A stretch of DNA of 9,737 bases from Phycisphaerales bacterium UBA1926 (lineage in GTDB: Bacteria > Planctomycetota > Phycisphaerae > Phycisphaerales > UBA1924). This document shows, one piece after another, positions 1 through 5,928 of the stretch. How positions within the stretch are numbered: the first letter of the stretch is position 1; each line of letters starts with the position of its first letter. A program made the translations under genes and the position numbers. The notes under the pieces were generated by a model. The model was given only the letters and a program-made list of their open reading frames with translations, was not told the origin of the DNA and made no database searches. The stretch covers positions 486-10,222 of the forward strand of contig DDFO01000046.1 of NCBI GenBank assembly GCA_002337215.1, in the 5' to 3' direction.

Positions 1-21
1 CGGCGCGAGCCGGGGGTTTTT
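1..21 (+). terminator. Intrinsic terminator of a plus-strand gene off the left edge (left arm cut)
   Basis: The window opens with CGGC-GCGA-GCCGGGGG followed by five T. This is the loop and right arm of a hairpin identical to the complete one at 71-94, where both arms are visible, so the missing left arm would be expected just outside the window. A GC-rich stem, a GCGA (GNRA-type) loop and a T run together indicate Rho-independent termination of rightward transcription. The gene it serves is not in the window. Confidence 0.7.
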
Positions 22-70
22 CGTGCGCTCGTGCGTGTCTGTGCCGGTCTCGCAGGGAAGGAGCACAAAG

Positions 71-94
71 AAAACCCCCGGCTCGCGCCGGGGG
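71..94 (-). terminator. Intrinsic terminator of the thioredoxin-like gene
   Basis: Read on the minus strand this is CCCCCGGC, loop GCGA, GCCGGGGG, then TTTTCTTT: a perfect 8-bp GC stem with a GNRA-type tetraloop and a T-rich tail. It lies 45 nt past the stop codon of the minus-strand gene at 140-1480, which fits that gene's 3' end. It faces the matching terminator at 1-21, so the 50-nt spacer separates two converging transcription units. Confidence 0.85.
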
Positions 95-109
95 CTCGTT
101 GGATTCTGC

Positions 110-124
110 GGTTCGGTTCGGTTC
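110..124. repeat. GGTTC x3 short tandem repeat
   Basis: GGTTC occurs three times in direct tandem, followed by GGGG, between the stop codon at 140 and the terminator at 71-94. It lies in the 3' untranslated region of the thioredoxin-like gene. No function is evident, and it may simply be a slippage product. Confidence 0.6.
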
Positions 125-139
125 GGGGTGGGGCGGGGC

Positions 140-1480
140 TCAGTCCATCGCCGAGAGATACTCGCGGATGGTGTTCTCGATGTCGGCGAAGATGTCGCTC
201 GGCGCGACGCCCGACTCGGGGTAGCGGACCGAGACGATCTCGCTCTTGGCGCCGATCACGTAGATCGTCGGGTACCGGCGGACCTTGTAGGCCCGTGCGG
301 TGGCGTCGCAGCCGATCGCGCGGTCGCTGGGGTCGAGCAGGAGGGTGTGCTTGTACTTGCTCATCGCGCTGCGGACGGCGTCCTCGCTGCGCTCGCGGAC
401 GGGGAGTCCGAACACTTTGACGGGCTGGTCGGCGAACGTCTCGGCGAGGTTGCTCACCAGCGGGCTGAATTCCTTGCACGGGACGCACCAGGTGCCCCAG
501 AAGTAGAGCACCGCGACGTTGCCCTCGAGGCTGTCGAGGGTGACGGGGGTGCCCTCGCCGTCCACGAGCTCGAAGCCGTGCGCGGGGAGCTTGACCTCCG
601 TGGGGTCCATCTCTCGGGTTCCCGCGTCGACGGCGGGGGCCCGCTGCGGCTCGGGGATCGCGATCTTCTTGACGCCGTCGGCGGAGGTCCGCTTGGCGGA
701 GATCGTCCGGCTGTAGCCGTCGGGGGTGGCGATCTCGAGCGAGTCGGGGTCGATCTCGGGGTTCACCTTCACGTCCTCGAGATCGAGGATGATCGTGAAC
801 GAGATCATGCCCTCGTCGGTGATGCGCTCGATGCGGCGCGGGATGCGGTCGTTGACACCGAAGTAGAACTTCGCGCCCGGGGTCCGCGTGATCTGGGCGG
901 CGTTCGAGCTGCCCTTGGTCATGTCGTAGCGGACCTCGACGACGTCGCACTCAACACCGTTGACGGTTTCGCGCCCCAGGTTGGTCCAGCTCTCGCCCTC
1001 GCGGAGCTCTCGGCGGTAGGGGTCCGGGGCCGTCATCTCGGGAAGGGCGAGCAGGTCGATCACCGACGCGAAGACGCTCTGCTTGTTGTCGCGGTCGCGC
1101 TCGATCACGGCCTTCTTCTCGTGATCGACGTAGGCGAAGATCAGCGGGGTCCGGATGGCGGTGACGCTCTGAGTCTCTTCGCCCTTCTTGTGGACGTAGT
1201 CGGCGTCCACCCGGTTGACCCAGGCGTGGTCGTCTTCGCTGGGCTCTGTCTTGAGCAGGCGGATCGAGCCGTCCGCGGTGGGGACGAAGTCCTTGAAGCC
1301 TCCCGCGCCGGTGAGTTTGACCTTGGCGGTGAGCGATTCGAGCTTCTTGGCGGCCTCGACGGCCTCGAGCACGATGTTGTCGCCTGATTCCTGCGCGGCG
1401 GCAACGGCGGTGAGGCCGAGGCCGATGGCGATGGAAACGGCGGCGGCGAGACGGGTCAGCGGTCTTTGGATCGCGATCAT
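140..1480 (-). CDS. Exported LolA-like/thioredoxin (TlpA-family) fusion protein
   Basis: 446-residue protein starting at ATG 1480, with GGAG 10 nt upstream (1491-1494) and an N-terminal signal peptide (basic residues to R10, hydrophobic stretch, AAAQ near 27-30). The open frame runs on to 1708, but those extra residues look non-coding. Residues about 35-260 resemble the LolA/RseB-like or DUF2092-type periplasmic fold, with a lipoprotein-sorting style beta pattern. Residues about 295-446 form a thioredoxin fold: W331-C332-V333-P334-C335 is the redox motif and P404 (Y-P-T) the expected cis-proline. An additional cysteine is C391. In TlpA/ResA relatives the WCxPC pair reduces disulfides outside the cytoplasmic membrane, for example in cytochrome maturation; the partner here is unknown. 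Such fusions are familiar in planctomycetes. It sits 293 nt downstream of trpC on the same strand and probably has its own promoter. The thioredoxin assignment is secure; the N-domain assignment is tentative. Confidence 0.85.
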   Translation of the reverse strand: MIAIQRPLTRLAAAVSIAIGLGLTAVAAAQESGDNIVLEAVEAAKKLESLTAKVKLTGAGGFKDFVPTADGSIRLLKTEPSEDDHAWVNRVDADYVHKKGEETQSVTAIRTPLIFAYVDHEKKAVIERDRDNKQSVFASVIDLLALPEMTAPDPYRRELREGESWTNLGRETVNGVECDVVEVRYDMTKGSSNAAQITRTPGAKFYFGVNDRIPRRIERITDEGMISFTIILDLEDVKVNPEIDPDSLEIATPDGYSRTISAKRTSADGVKKIAIPEPQRAPAVDAGTREMDPTEVKLPAHGFELVDGEGTPVTLDSLEGNVAVLYFWGTWCVPCKEFSPLVSNLAETFADQPVKVFGLPVRERSEDAVRSAMSKYKHTLLLDPSDRAIGCDATARAYKVRRYPTIYVIGAKSEIVSVRYPESGVAPSDIFADIENTIREYLSAMD

Positions 1481-1510
1481 GGTCTGCAATCTCCGTCGGG
1501 TGTGGTCGGT

Positions 1511-1531
1511 ATTCCGGGCAAATCCCGGGAT
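1511..1531. repeat. Hairpin/palindrome in the leader of the thioredoxin-like gene
   Basis: An inverted repeat ATTCCGGG / CCCGGGAT separated by CAAAT gives an 8-bp stem with one G-T pair and a 5-nt loop. It lies 31-51 nt upstream of the ATG at 1480, in the probable leader or promoter of that gene. It could be a protein-binding dyad or an mRNA stem-loop. Its right flank matches a second hairpin at 3581-3610. Confidence 0.5.
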
Positions 1532-1579
1532 TGTTCGGGACGGGGTGCTTCCCGCGTCGGTCGTAGAGGTGGAGCGTGC

Positions 1580-1621
1580 CGGGTCTCGGCCTCGCGGGTC
1601 TCTCATTCTCTCACGGGTCTC
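1580..1621. repeat. Three direct copies of CGGGTCTC
   Basis: CGGGTCTC occurs at 1580-1587, 1595-1602 and 1614-1621. The first and third copies extend to the 11-mer CGGGTCTCGGC. They lie 100-141 nt upstream of the start of the minus-strand thioredoxin-like gene and downstream of trpC. Spaced direct repeats in a promoter-distal position could be binding sites for a regulator. No known operator is recognised. Confidence 0.45.
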
Positions 1622-1631
1622 GGCACAGCGA

Positions 1632-1721
1632 GTGAGGAACTGTAGGAAAGACGCCGCTGAAACCGTCGGCGGCTCGCGGGGTTGCGGTGCGCTCGCTGCC
1701 GAACCCAATCAGGTTCCTCAC
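1632..1721 (-). other. Candidate folded RNA element downstream of trpC
   Basis: A perfect 9-bp inverted repeat (GTGAGGAAC / GTTCCTCAC; plus strand 1632-1640 and 1713-1721) encloses 72 nt that hold two further hairpins as read on the minus strand. One is GGGTTCGG (1706-1699) with CCG-C-AACCC (1687-1679), 8 bp with one bulged C. The other is GCCGC (1673-1669) with GCGGC (1657-1653), followed by GTCTTTCC. Together they would make a three-way junction. It starts 53 nt after the trpC stop, so it may be a trpC 3' UTR or terminator region, or a small RNA. The strand is inferred only from trpC. Folding was done by eye. Confidence 0.35.
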
Positions 1722-1773
1722 AGAAACGCGGTGCGGCCCTTCATCCGGCTGATTCGTGTGGTCGGTTGGGGGG

Positions 1774-2613
1774 TCATCCGAGCAGGTCGCGGAGGGCGTC
1801 GCCCGGGCGTTCCTGGCGCATCAGGTGTTCGCCGACAAGCACGATGCTGACGCCCACGTCGCGGAGTTTCGTCAGGTCGTCTGGCGTCTTGATCCCCGAT
1901 TCGCTGACGAGCACGGAGGTGTCTTCGACGAGGTCGGCGAGCCGGAGCGTGTGCTGCAGGTCGGTGGTCATCGTCGTGAGATCGCGGTTGTTGATGCCCA
2001 GGAGGCAGTAGGTGGGGTGGGGGAAGCCGATGTGGGGCCGGACGCGGAGCAGGTTGTCCATGCTGTGGACCTCGAGCAGCACGGTCATCCCGAGCCGCTG
2101 GGCGAGGATGAGCATGTCGACGATCATCGCCTCGGTCAGCGCCTCGGCGATGAGCAGGACGGCGTCCGCCCCCGCCGCCCGGCTCTCCCAGAGTTGCCAG
2201 GTGTCGATGATGAAGTCCTTGCGGATGACCGGGATGCGGACAGCCTCCTTGATCCGCTGGATAAACGACAGGTGCCCGCCGAAGAACTTCTCTTCGGTCA
2301 GACAGCTGATGGCGCTCGCGCCGGCGTCGGCGTAGCCTCGTGCAACGGTTTCGGGTCGGAAGCCGTCCCCCGCGTACTCGGGCCGGATCAGGCCCGCCGA
2401 GGGGCTCTGGCGCTTCACCTCCGCGATGACGGCGGTTTCGTTCGAGTTTTTGCGCGTGACGGCCCGAAAGAAGTTTCTGGGTGGCTCCGCCTGCGCCACC
2501 ATCGCCTCGAGTTCCGCGAAAGGGATTATGGATTTGCGCCGCTCAACCTCTGCACGCGTGTGGGCGAGAATCTCGTCGAGCACCGGGGGTGTGTCTGGCG
2601 GTCCGTCGGTCAT
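1774..2613 (-). CDS. trpC: Indole-3-glycerol phosphate synthase
   Basis: 279-residue TIM-barrel enzyme that converts CdRP to indole-3-glycerol phosphate in cytoplasmic tryptophan synthesis. The family signatures are all present: E65-x-K67 with SPS at 70-72, LTE..FFGG around 105-113, R131-K132-D133-F134, E181 in LLEVH, GINNRDL at 206-212 (N208, N209), SESG at 237-240, and phosphate-loop VGE at 260-262. E65, K67, K132, E181, N209 and E238 map to the known catalytic or binding residues of this family. Residue 263 is His where Ser or Thr is more usual. Start chosen at ATG 2613 because AAGGAGG lies 11 nt upstream (2625-2631); an in-frame ATG at 2640 lies upstream of that site. Length is slightly above the usual 255-275. 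No other trp gene is nearby, so trpC is an orphan here. It is divergent from, and nearly abuts, the CPBP gene. Confidence 0.96.
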   Translation of the reverse strand: MTDGPPDTPPVLDEILAHTRAEVERRKSIIPFAELEAMVAQAEPPRNFFRAVTRKNSNETAVIAEVKRQSPSAGLIRPEYAGDGFRPETVARGYADAGASAISCLTEEKFFGGHLSFIQRIKEAVRIPVIRKDFIIDTWQLWESRAAGADAVLLIAEALTEAMIVDMLILAQRLGMTVLLEVHSMDNLLRVRPHIGFPHPTYCLLGINNRDLTTMTTDLQHTLRLADLVEDTSVLVSESGIKTPDDLTKLRDVGVSIVLVGEHLMRQERPGDALRDLLG

Positions 2614-2624
2614 CGCGGGGCGTC

Positions 2625-2631
2625 CCTCCTT
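2625..2631 (-). promoter_or_regulatory. Ribosome binding site of trpC
   Basis: The minus strand reads AAGGAGG, a near-perfect Shine-Dalgarno sequence, 11 nt before ATG 2613. It decides the trpC start. It overlaps on the opposite strand the TTG that I propose as start of the divergent CPBP gene. Confidence 0.75.
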
Positions 2632-3565
2632 GGGGTGCATTGTTGCGGGGCTGACGCTCGCCGTCTGCGCCGCCCCCGCGCTGGCCGAGGATGTGGGGAG
2701 CATGACCGTCGAGGACATGGTCCACTGGGCGGACGACAACACCGCGTTGGTGATGGGCGTGCTCGCGCTGATCTCGATCATCATCCTCTGGCGCGTCCGG
2801 GTCCTCCGCGTGGGCGGGCTCGACGCGGGGAGGCGGGACGTCAAGCCTATCCCCGCCGCGATGTGGCTCTTCTGTGGCATTACAACCTGGTTCGGCATCC
2901 TCCTGGGCGGCTACCTGGGCGTTGAGATCCTCGGGACCATCGAGGGCGACGGCACACCACAGGATCAGGCGGTGATGACCATTCTCGCCTACGGCTTCGC
3001 GTCCCTTGTGGGCGGGGGCATCCTCTGGTTCGTTCACAAGCAGGCCAGCGAGAGCGGCACGAAGCCCGACTGGGTGGATATCCCGCTGGGCGTCGGGCTC
3101 TTCGTCGTCGTCATCCCGCTGATCGCCCTCGCGGGCATCGTCGCCAACGCGGTCGCCCGGGGGCTCGACACCGTGCAGCAGGACCCGCTGGCGCACAACA
3201 CGCTGCGGCTGATCGCCCAGAACCGCGACAACGGATGGAACTGGGCGCTGATCGCGGCGATCGTGCTGCTCGTCCCGATCGCCGAGGAACTCACGTTCCG
3301 TGTGTATTTCCAGTCGATGTTTCTCCGGATTGTCCGGAGCCGATGGGCGGCGGTGTTCGCGTCCAGCGCCGTGTTCACGATCGCGCACTGGGGGGCGATC
3401 CCGGATGACGGGAAGCACGCGCTGGCATCGATCTTTGTGTTATCGGTCGCGATCGGGGCCTCCTATGAGCGCACAGGCCGGCTCGGGGTGCCGATCGTGC
3501 TGCACATGTGCTTCAACGCCGCCAACATCATCGTCGCGTTCGTGATCACGCCCATCACCGAGTGA
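2630..3565 (+). CDS. CPBP (Abi/CAAX-type) intramembrane protease homologue with signal peptide
   Basis: About 311 residues if translation starts at TTG 2630. The three CPBP signatures are intact: EELTFR (E219, E220, R224; EExxxR), FTIAH (F249-H253; FxxxH) and HMCFN (H292-N296; HxxxN). In Rce1/Abi glutamic proteases these residues form the catalytic site inside the membrane. Roughly eight hydrophobic segments follow an N-terminal stretch that looks like a cleavable signal peptide (GLTLAVCAAPALA, then ED). The start is uncertain: ATG 2702 would discard the signal peptide although its codons keep the local G/C-ending bias, while GTG 2591 or ATG 2528 would overlap trpC and add the N-terminal arginine(s) that the TTG form lacks. 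The substrate is unknown; bacterial members act in self-immunity, peptide processing or unknown roles. Downstream, ppk1 starts 103 nt later. Confidence 0.82.
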   Translation: MGCIVAGLTLAVCAAPALAEDVGSMTVEDMVHWADDNTALVMGVLALISIIILWRVRVLRVGGLDAGRRDVKPIPAAMWLFCGITTWFGILLGGYLGVEILGTIEGDGTPQDQAVMTILAYGFASLVGGGILWFVHKQASESGTKPDWVDIPLGVGLFVVVIPLIALAGIVANAVARGLDTVQQDPLAHNTLRLIAQNRDNGWNWALIAAIVLLVPIAEELTFRVYFQSMFLRIVRSRWAAVFASSAVFTIAHWGAIPDDGKHALASIFVLSVAIGASYERTGRLGVPIVLHMCFNAANIIVAFVITPITE

Positions 3566-3580
3566 TCCCGTGCGTGCGGG

Positions 3581-3610
3581 CCGGGGCGATCCCGGGCTTG
3601 TTCGTGTCGG
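3581..3610 (+). repeat. Hairpin element between the CPBP gene and ppk1
   Basis: CCGGG (3581-3585), a 5-nt loop GCGAT, and CCCGG (3591-3595), followed by GCTTGTTCG. On the plus strand this could act as a weak terminator for the CPBP gene, although the T run is poor. The block matches 1514-1543 at 23 of 30 positions, including loop-proximal AT, CCCGGG, TTGTTCG and a trailing CGG. Confidence 0.4.
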
Positions 3611-3656
3611 ATCGCCTTCATGTGGGGCGTTGCCATCGCCGTGCCCCCGGGCCGCA

Positions 3657-3662
3657 TACAAA
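3657..3662 (+). promoter_or_regulatory. Possible -10 box giving a leaderless ppk1 mRNA
   Basis: TACAAA ends exactly 6 nt before the ppk1 ATG at 3669. Transcription normally begins about 7 nt after a -10 hexamer, which would put the 5' end at or next to the start codon. No Shine-Dalgarno sequence is present. A TTGCCA at 3630-3635 is too far away (21 nt) to be a normal -35. The arrangement repeats at 7211-7216. Confidence 0.4.
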
Positions 3663-3668
3663 TCCCGG

Positions 3669-5828
3669 ATGCCCACCTCCAGCGAATTCATCAACCGCGA
3701 CCTTTCCTGGCTCGCCTTCAACGAGCGGGTGCTCGCGCAGTCCGAAGACGCGGGGGTGCCCCTGCTCGAGCGGGTGAAGTTCCTGGCGATCTTCAGCAGC
3801 AACCTCGACGAGTTCTTCATGAAGCGCGTGGGGCTGCTCAAGCTGCGGATGGCGGGGCGCGGCGGGGCCGAAAAGACGACCCACGAGGGCATCACCCTCG
3901 CCGGGCTCCGCACGGAGATCCGCGAGATCGTCGTCCGGCTTCAGTCGCGTCAGGCCCGGGTCTGGGAGGGCGACCTGATCCCGGCGCTCGCCGAGGCGGG
4001 GATCCGCATCCGGAGGCACAAGGATCTCTCCGAGTCGCAGCAGCACGATATCGACCGCTGGTTCAACGCGAACGTGTTCCCGATCCTGACCCCGCTCGCG
4101 GTCGATCCCTCGCACCGCTTCCCGTTCATCTCCAACCTCTCGGAGAACTTCGGGCTGCTCGTCTCCTCGGTCGGCTCGTCCCGCCGGGCGTTCGCGCGGG
4201 TCAAGATCCCGAGCGTGGTGCCCCGGTACGTCCCGCTCACCGATGGTGAGAACGAGGCGCACGAGTTCCTCGCGCTCGACGACCTGATCGAGCACAACCT
4301 CGCCCGGCTGTTCCCGGGGCTCGAACTCCACGAGATCGCCCCGTTCCGGATCACACGGTCGGCCGCACTGGACGACGAGGACGACGACGATGACGACGTG
4401 ATGGAGCGGGTCGAGGACGAGCTGCGTCGCAGACGGTTCGCCGACGCGGTGCGTATCGAGGCGCCCGAGGATGCGTCCGATGACGTGCTGCAATTCGTGG
4501 TCACGCAGCTGGGGCTCGAGGATGCCGACGTGTTCCGCCGGGCGGGCCCGCTCGAGTACCAGGACCTGCACGCGATCGCGGCGCTGCCCCGACCCGACCT
4601 CCGCGAGACGCCCTGGCGCGCGGTCGTCCCCGCGGTGCTGCGCAATCTCGCGCCGGTCGAGGAGATGCGCACGCACGGCGACCTCGCGCTGCCGAGGGGC
4701 GATTCGGACTCGCCCAGCGCGACGATCTTCGAACGGATCCGCGAGGGCGACATCCTGCTGCACCACCCCTACGAGAGCTTCGAGGCGTCGGTGGAGCGGT
4801 TCATCTCCGAATCGGCCGACGACCCGGACGTGGTCGCGATCAAGCAGACGATCTACCGCACGAGCCCCGACTCCCCATTCGTGCGCTCGCTGATCCGCGC
4901 GGCCGAGAACGGCAAGAACGTCGCCTGCCTCGTCGAGCTGCGCGCGCGCTTCGATGAGCAGCGCAACGTCGCGTACGCCCGCCAGCTCGAGCACGCGGGT
5001 GTGCACGTCGCCTACGGGGTGGTGGGGCTCAAGACCCACTGCAAATGTTCACTGGTCGTCCGCCGGGAGCACATCGACGGCGAGTCGGGCATCCGCGCCT
5101 ACGCGCACATCGGCACCGGCAACTATCACCCGAAGACCGCCCAGCTCTACACCGACCTGGGTCTGCTCACCGCCGACCCCGCGATGACGGGCGACGTTGT
5201 CAAGGTCTTCAACAGCCTCACGGGGCACGCCTCGGAGCAGGACTACGACAAGCTTCTCGTCGCGCCCAGCGGCATGCGCCCGGGCTTCGAGGAGATGATC
5301 GTCCGCGAGATCGAGCACGCGAAGGCGGGCCGGCCCGCGCGGATCATCGCGAAGATGAACCAGCTCGAGGACCGGGGCCTCACGCGGATGCTCTACGAGG
5401 CGAGCGGGGCGGGCGTCGAGATCCGTCTCATCGTCCGCGGGTTCTGCTGCCTCCGCCCCGGCGTGCCGGGCCTCAGCGAGAACATCCGGGTCCGCTCGAT
5501 CATCGGGCGGTTCCTCGAGCACTCACGCGTCTTCTACTTCGGCAACGGCAAGACCGACCCGGTCGACGGCGATTTCTACATGGGGTCGGCCGACTGGATG
5601 TACCGCAACCTCAACAACCGCGTCGAGGCCTCGGCGCCGGTCGAGGACCGGACGGCGCGCGAACGGCTCTGGCACGTGCTCGACGTGCTCTGGCGCGACC
5701 GCCGCAACGCGTGGACCATCAACGCGGACGGCGGGCACACAAGGCTCGACCCCGACGAGTCGGCCGAGATCGGTACCCCCGAGGCGAGCGGCACCTTCGC
5801 GAGCCTGATGGCGGATGTGCAGGCCTGA
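3669..5828 (+). CDS. ppk1: Polyphosphate kinase 1
   Basis: 719-residue cytoplasmic or membrane-associated enzyme that reversibly polymerises the gamma-phosphate of ATP into inorganic polyphosphate. Domains in order: N-terminal helical domain (FINRDLSWLAFNERVL from residue 6, SSNLDEFF with N45), middle domain, then two phospholipase-D-like C-terminal domains. Key residues are visible: R397 in IYRTS, R427 in ARFDE, the phosphorylated histidine H457 in GLKTHCK, and the second active-site histidine H618 in LEHSRVFYF. The R-R-H spacings of 30 and 30 residues equal those of the E. coli enzyme (R375, R405, H435). FYMGSADWMYRNLNNRVE near 636-653 is also typical. An unusual acidic run of Asp/Glu occupies about 235-243, in a linker. 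Start at ATG 3669 because homology begins there; the longer frame to 3570 adds unrelated residues. There is no Shine-Dalgarno, and a -10-like box lies 6 nt upstream. No ppx or pho gene is adjacent. Confidence 0.97.
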   Translation: MPTSSEFINRDLSWLAFNERVLAQSEDAGVPLLERVKFLAIFSSNLDEFFMKRVGLLKLRMAGRGGAEKTTHEGITLAGLRTEIREIVVRLQSRQARVWEGDLIPALAEAGIRIRRHKDLSESQQHDIDRWFNANVFPILTPLAVDPSHRFPFISNLSENFGLLVSSVGSSRRAFARVKIPSVVPRYVPLTDGENEAHEFLALDDLIEHNLARLFPGLELHEIAPFRITRSAALDDEDDDDDDVMERVEDELRRRRFADAVRIEAPEDASDDVLQFVVTQLGLEDADVFRRAGPLEYQDLHAIAALPRPDLRETPWRAVVPAVLRNLAPVEEMRTHGDLALPRGDSDSPSATIFERIREGDILLHHPYESFEASVERFISESADDPDVVAIKQTIYRTSPDSPFVRSLIRAAENGKNVACLVELRARFDEQRNVAYARQLEHAGVHVAYGVVGLKTHCKCSLVVRREHIDGESGIRAYAHIGTGNYHPKTAQLYTDLGLLTADPAMTGDVVKVFNSLTGHASEQDYDKLLVAPSGMRPGFEEMIVREIEHAKAGRPARIIAKMNQLEDRGLTRMLYEASGAGVEIRLIVRGFCCLRPGVPGLSENIRVRSIIGRFLEHSRVFYFGNGKTDPVDGDFYMGSADWMYRNLNNRVEASAPVEDRTARERLWHVLDVLWRDRRNAWTINADGGHTRLDPDESAEIGTPEASGTFASLMADVQA

Positions 5829-5840
5829 GGTGTCCCACAA

Positions 5841-5886
5841 CCGGGAGTGTCCCAGGTATCTTCCGGATCGCCGGGAGCTTTCTGGG
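5841..5886 (+). terminator. Weak tandem hairpins after ppk1
   Basis: Two small hairpins follow the ppk1 stop. CCGGGA / TCCC-A-GG (5841-5856, one bulge) is followed by TATCTT. CTTCCGG / CCGGGAG (5860-5877, 4-nt loop ATCG, one G-T pair) is followed by CTTTCT. Both have short T-rich tails and could end ppk1 transcription. Neither is strong. The direct repeat GTGTCCCA (5830-5837 and 5847-5854) overlaps the first. Confidence 0.4.
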
Positions 5887-5928
5887 GGTGTGCTTCTCCA
5901 GCGATGGTGGGCCGCGAGTCGATAGCAG

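Noticed and set aside
23..1387. 454-codon plus-strand open frame antisense to the thioredoxin-like gene
   Set aside because: It has the Val/Asp/Arg/Gly-rich, domain-free composition of a shadow frame, and the opposite strand encodes a clear signal peptide and WCVPC domain.
1481..1708. N-terminal 76-residue extension of the thioredoxin-like protein
   Set aside because: It would bury the signal peptide inside the chain. The composition is unlike the rest of the protein, and a ribosome site supports ATG 1480.
1692..1721. TPP-riboswitch-like string (GAACCTGATTGGG... read on the minus strand)
   Set aside because: It resembles the GAACCTGAT core, but the CTGAGA box, the conserved TAAT loop and the closing ACCC/GGGA pairing are absent, and the nearest gene is not a thiamine gene. 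The similarity appears accidental.
3618..5039. 473-codon minus-strand open frame antisense to ppk1
   Set aside because: Long antisense frames are expected opposite GC-rich genes; the plus strand has every PPK1 motif and this frame has none.
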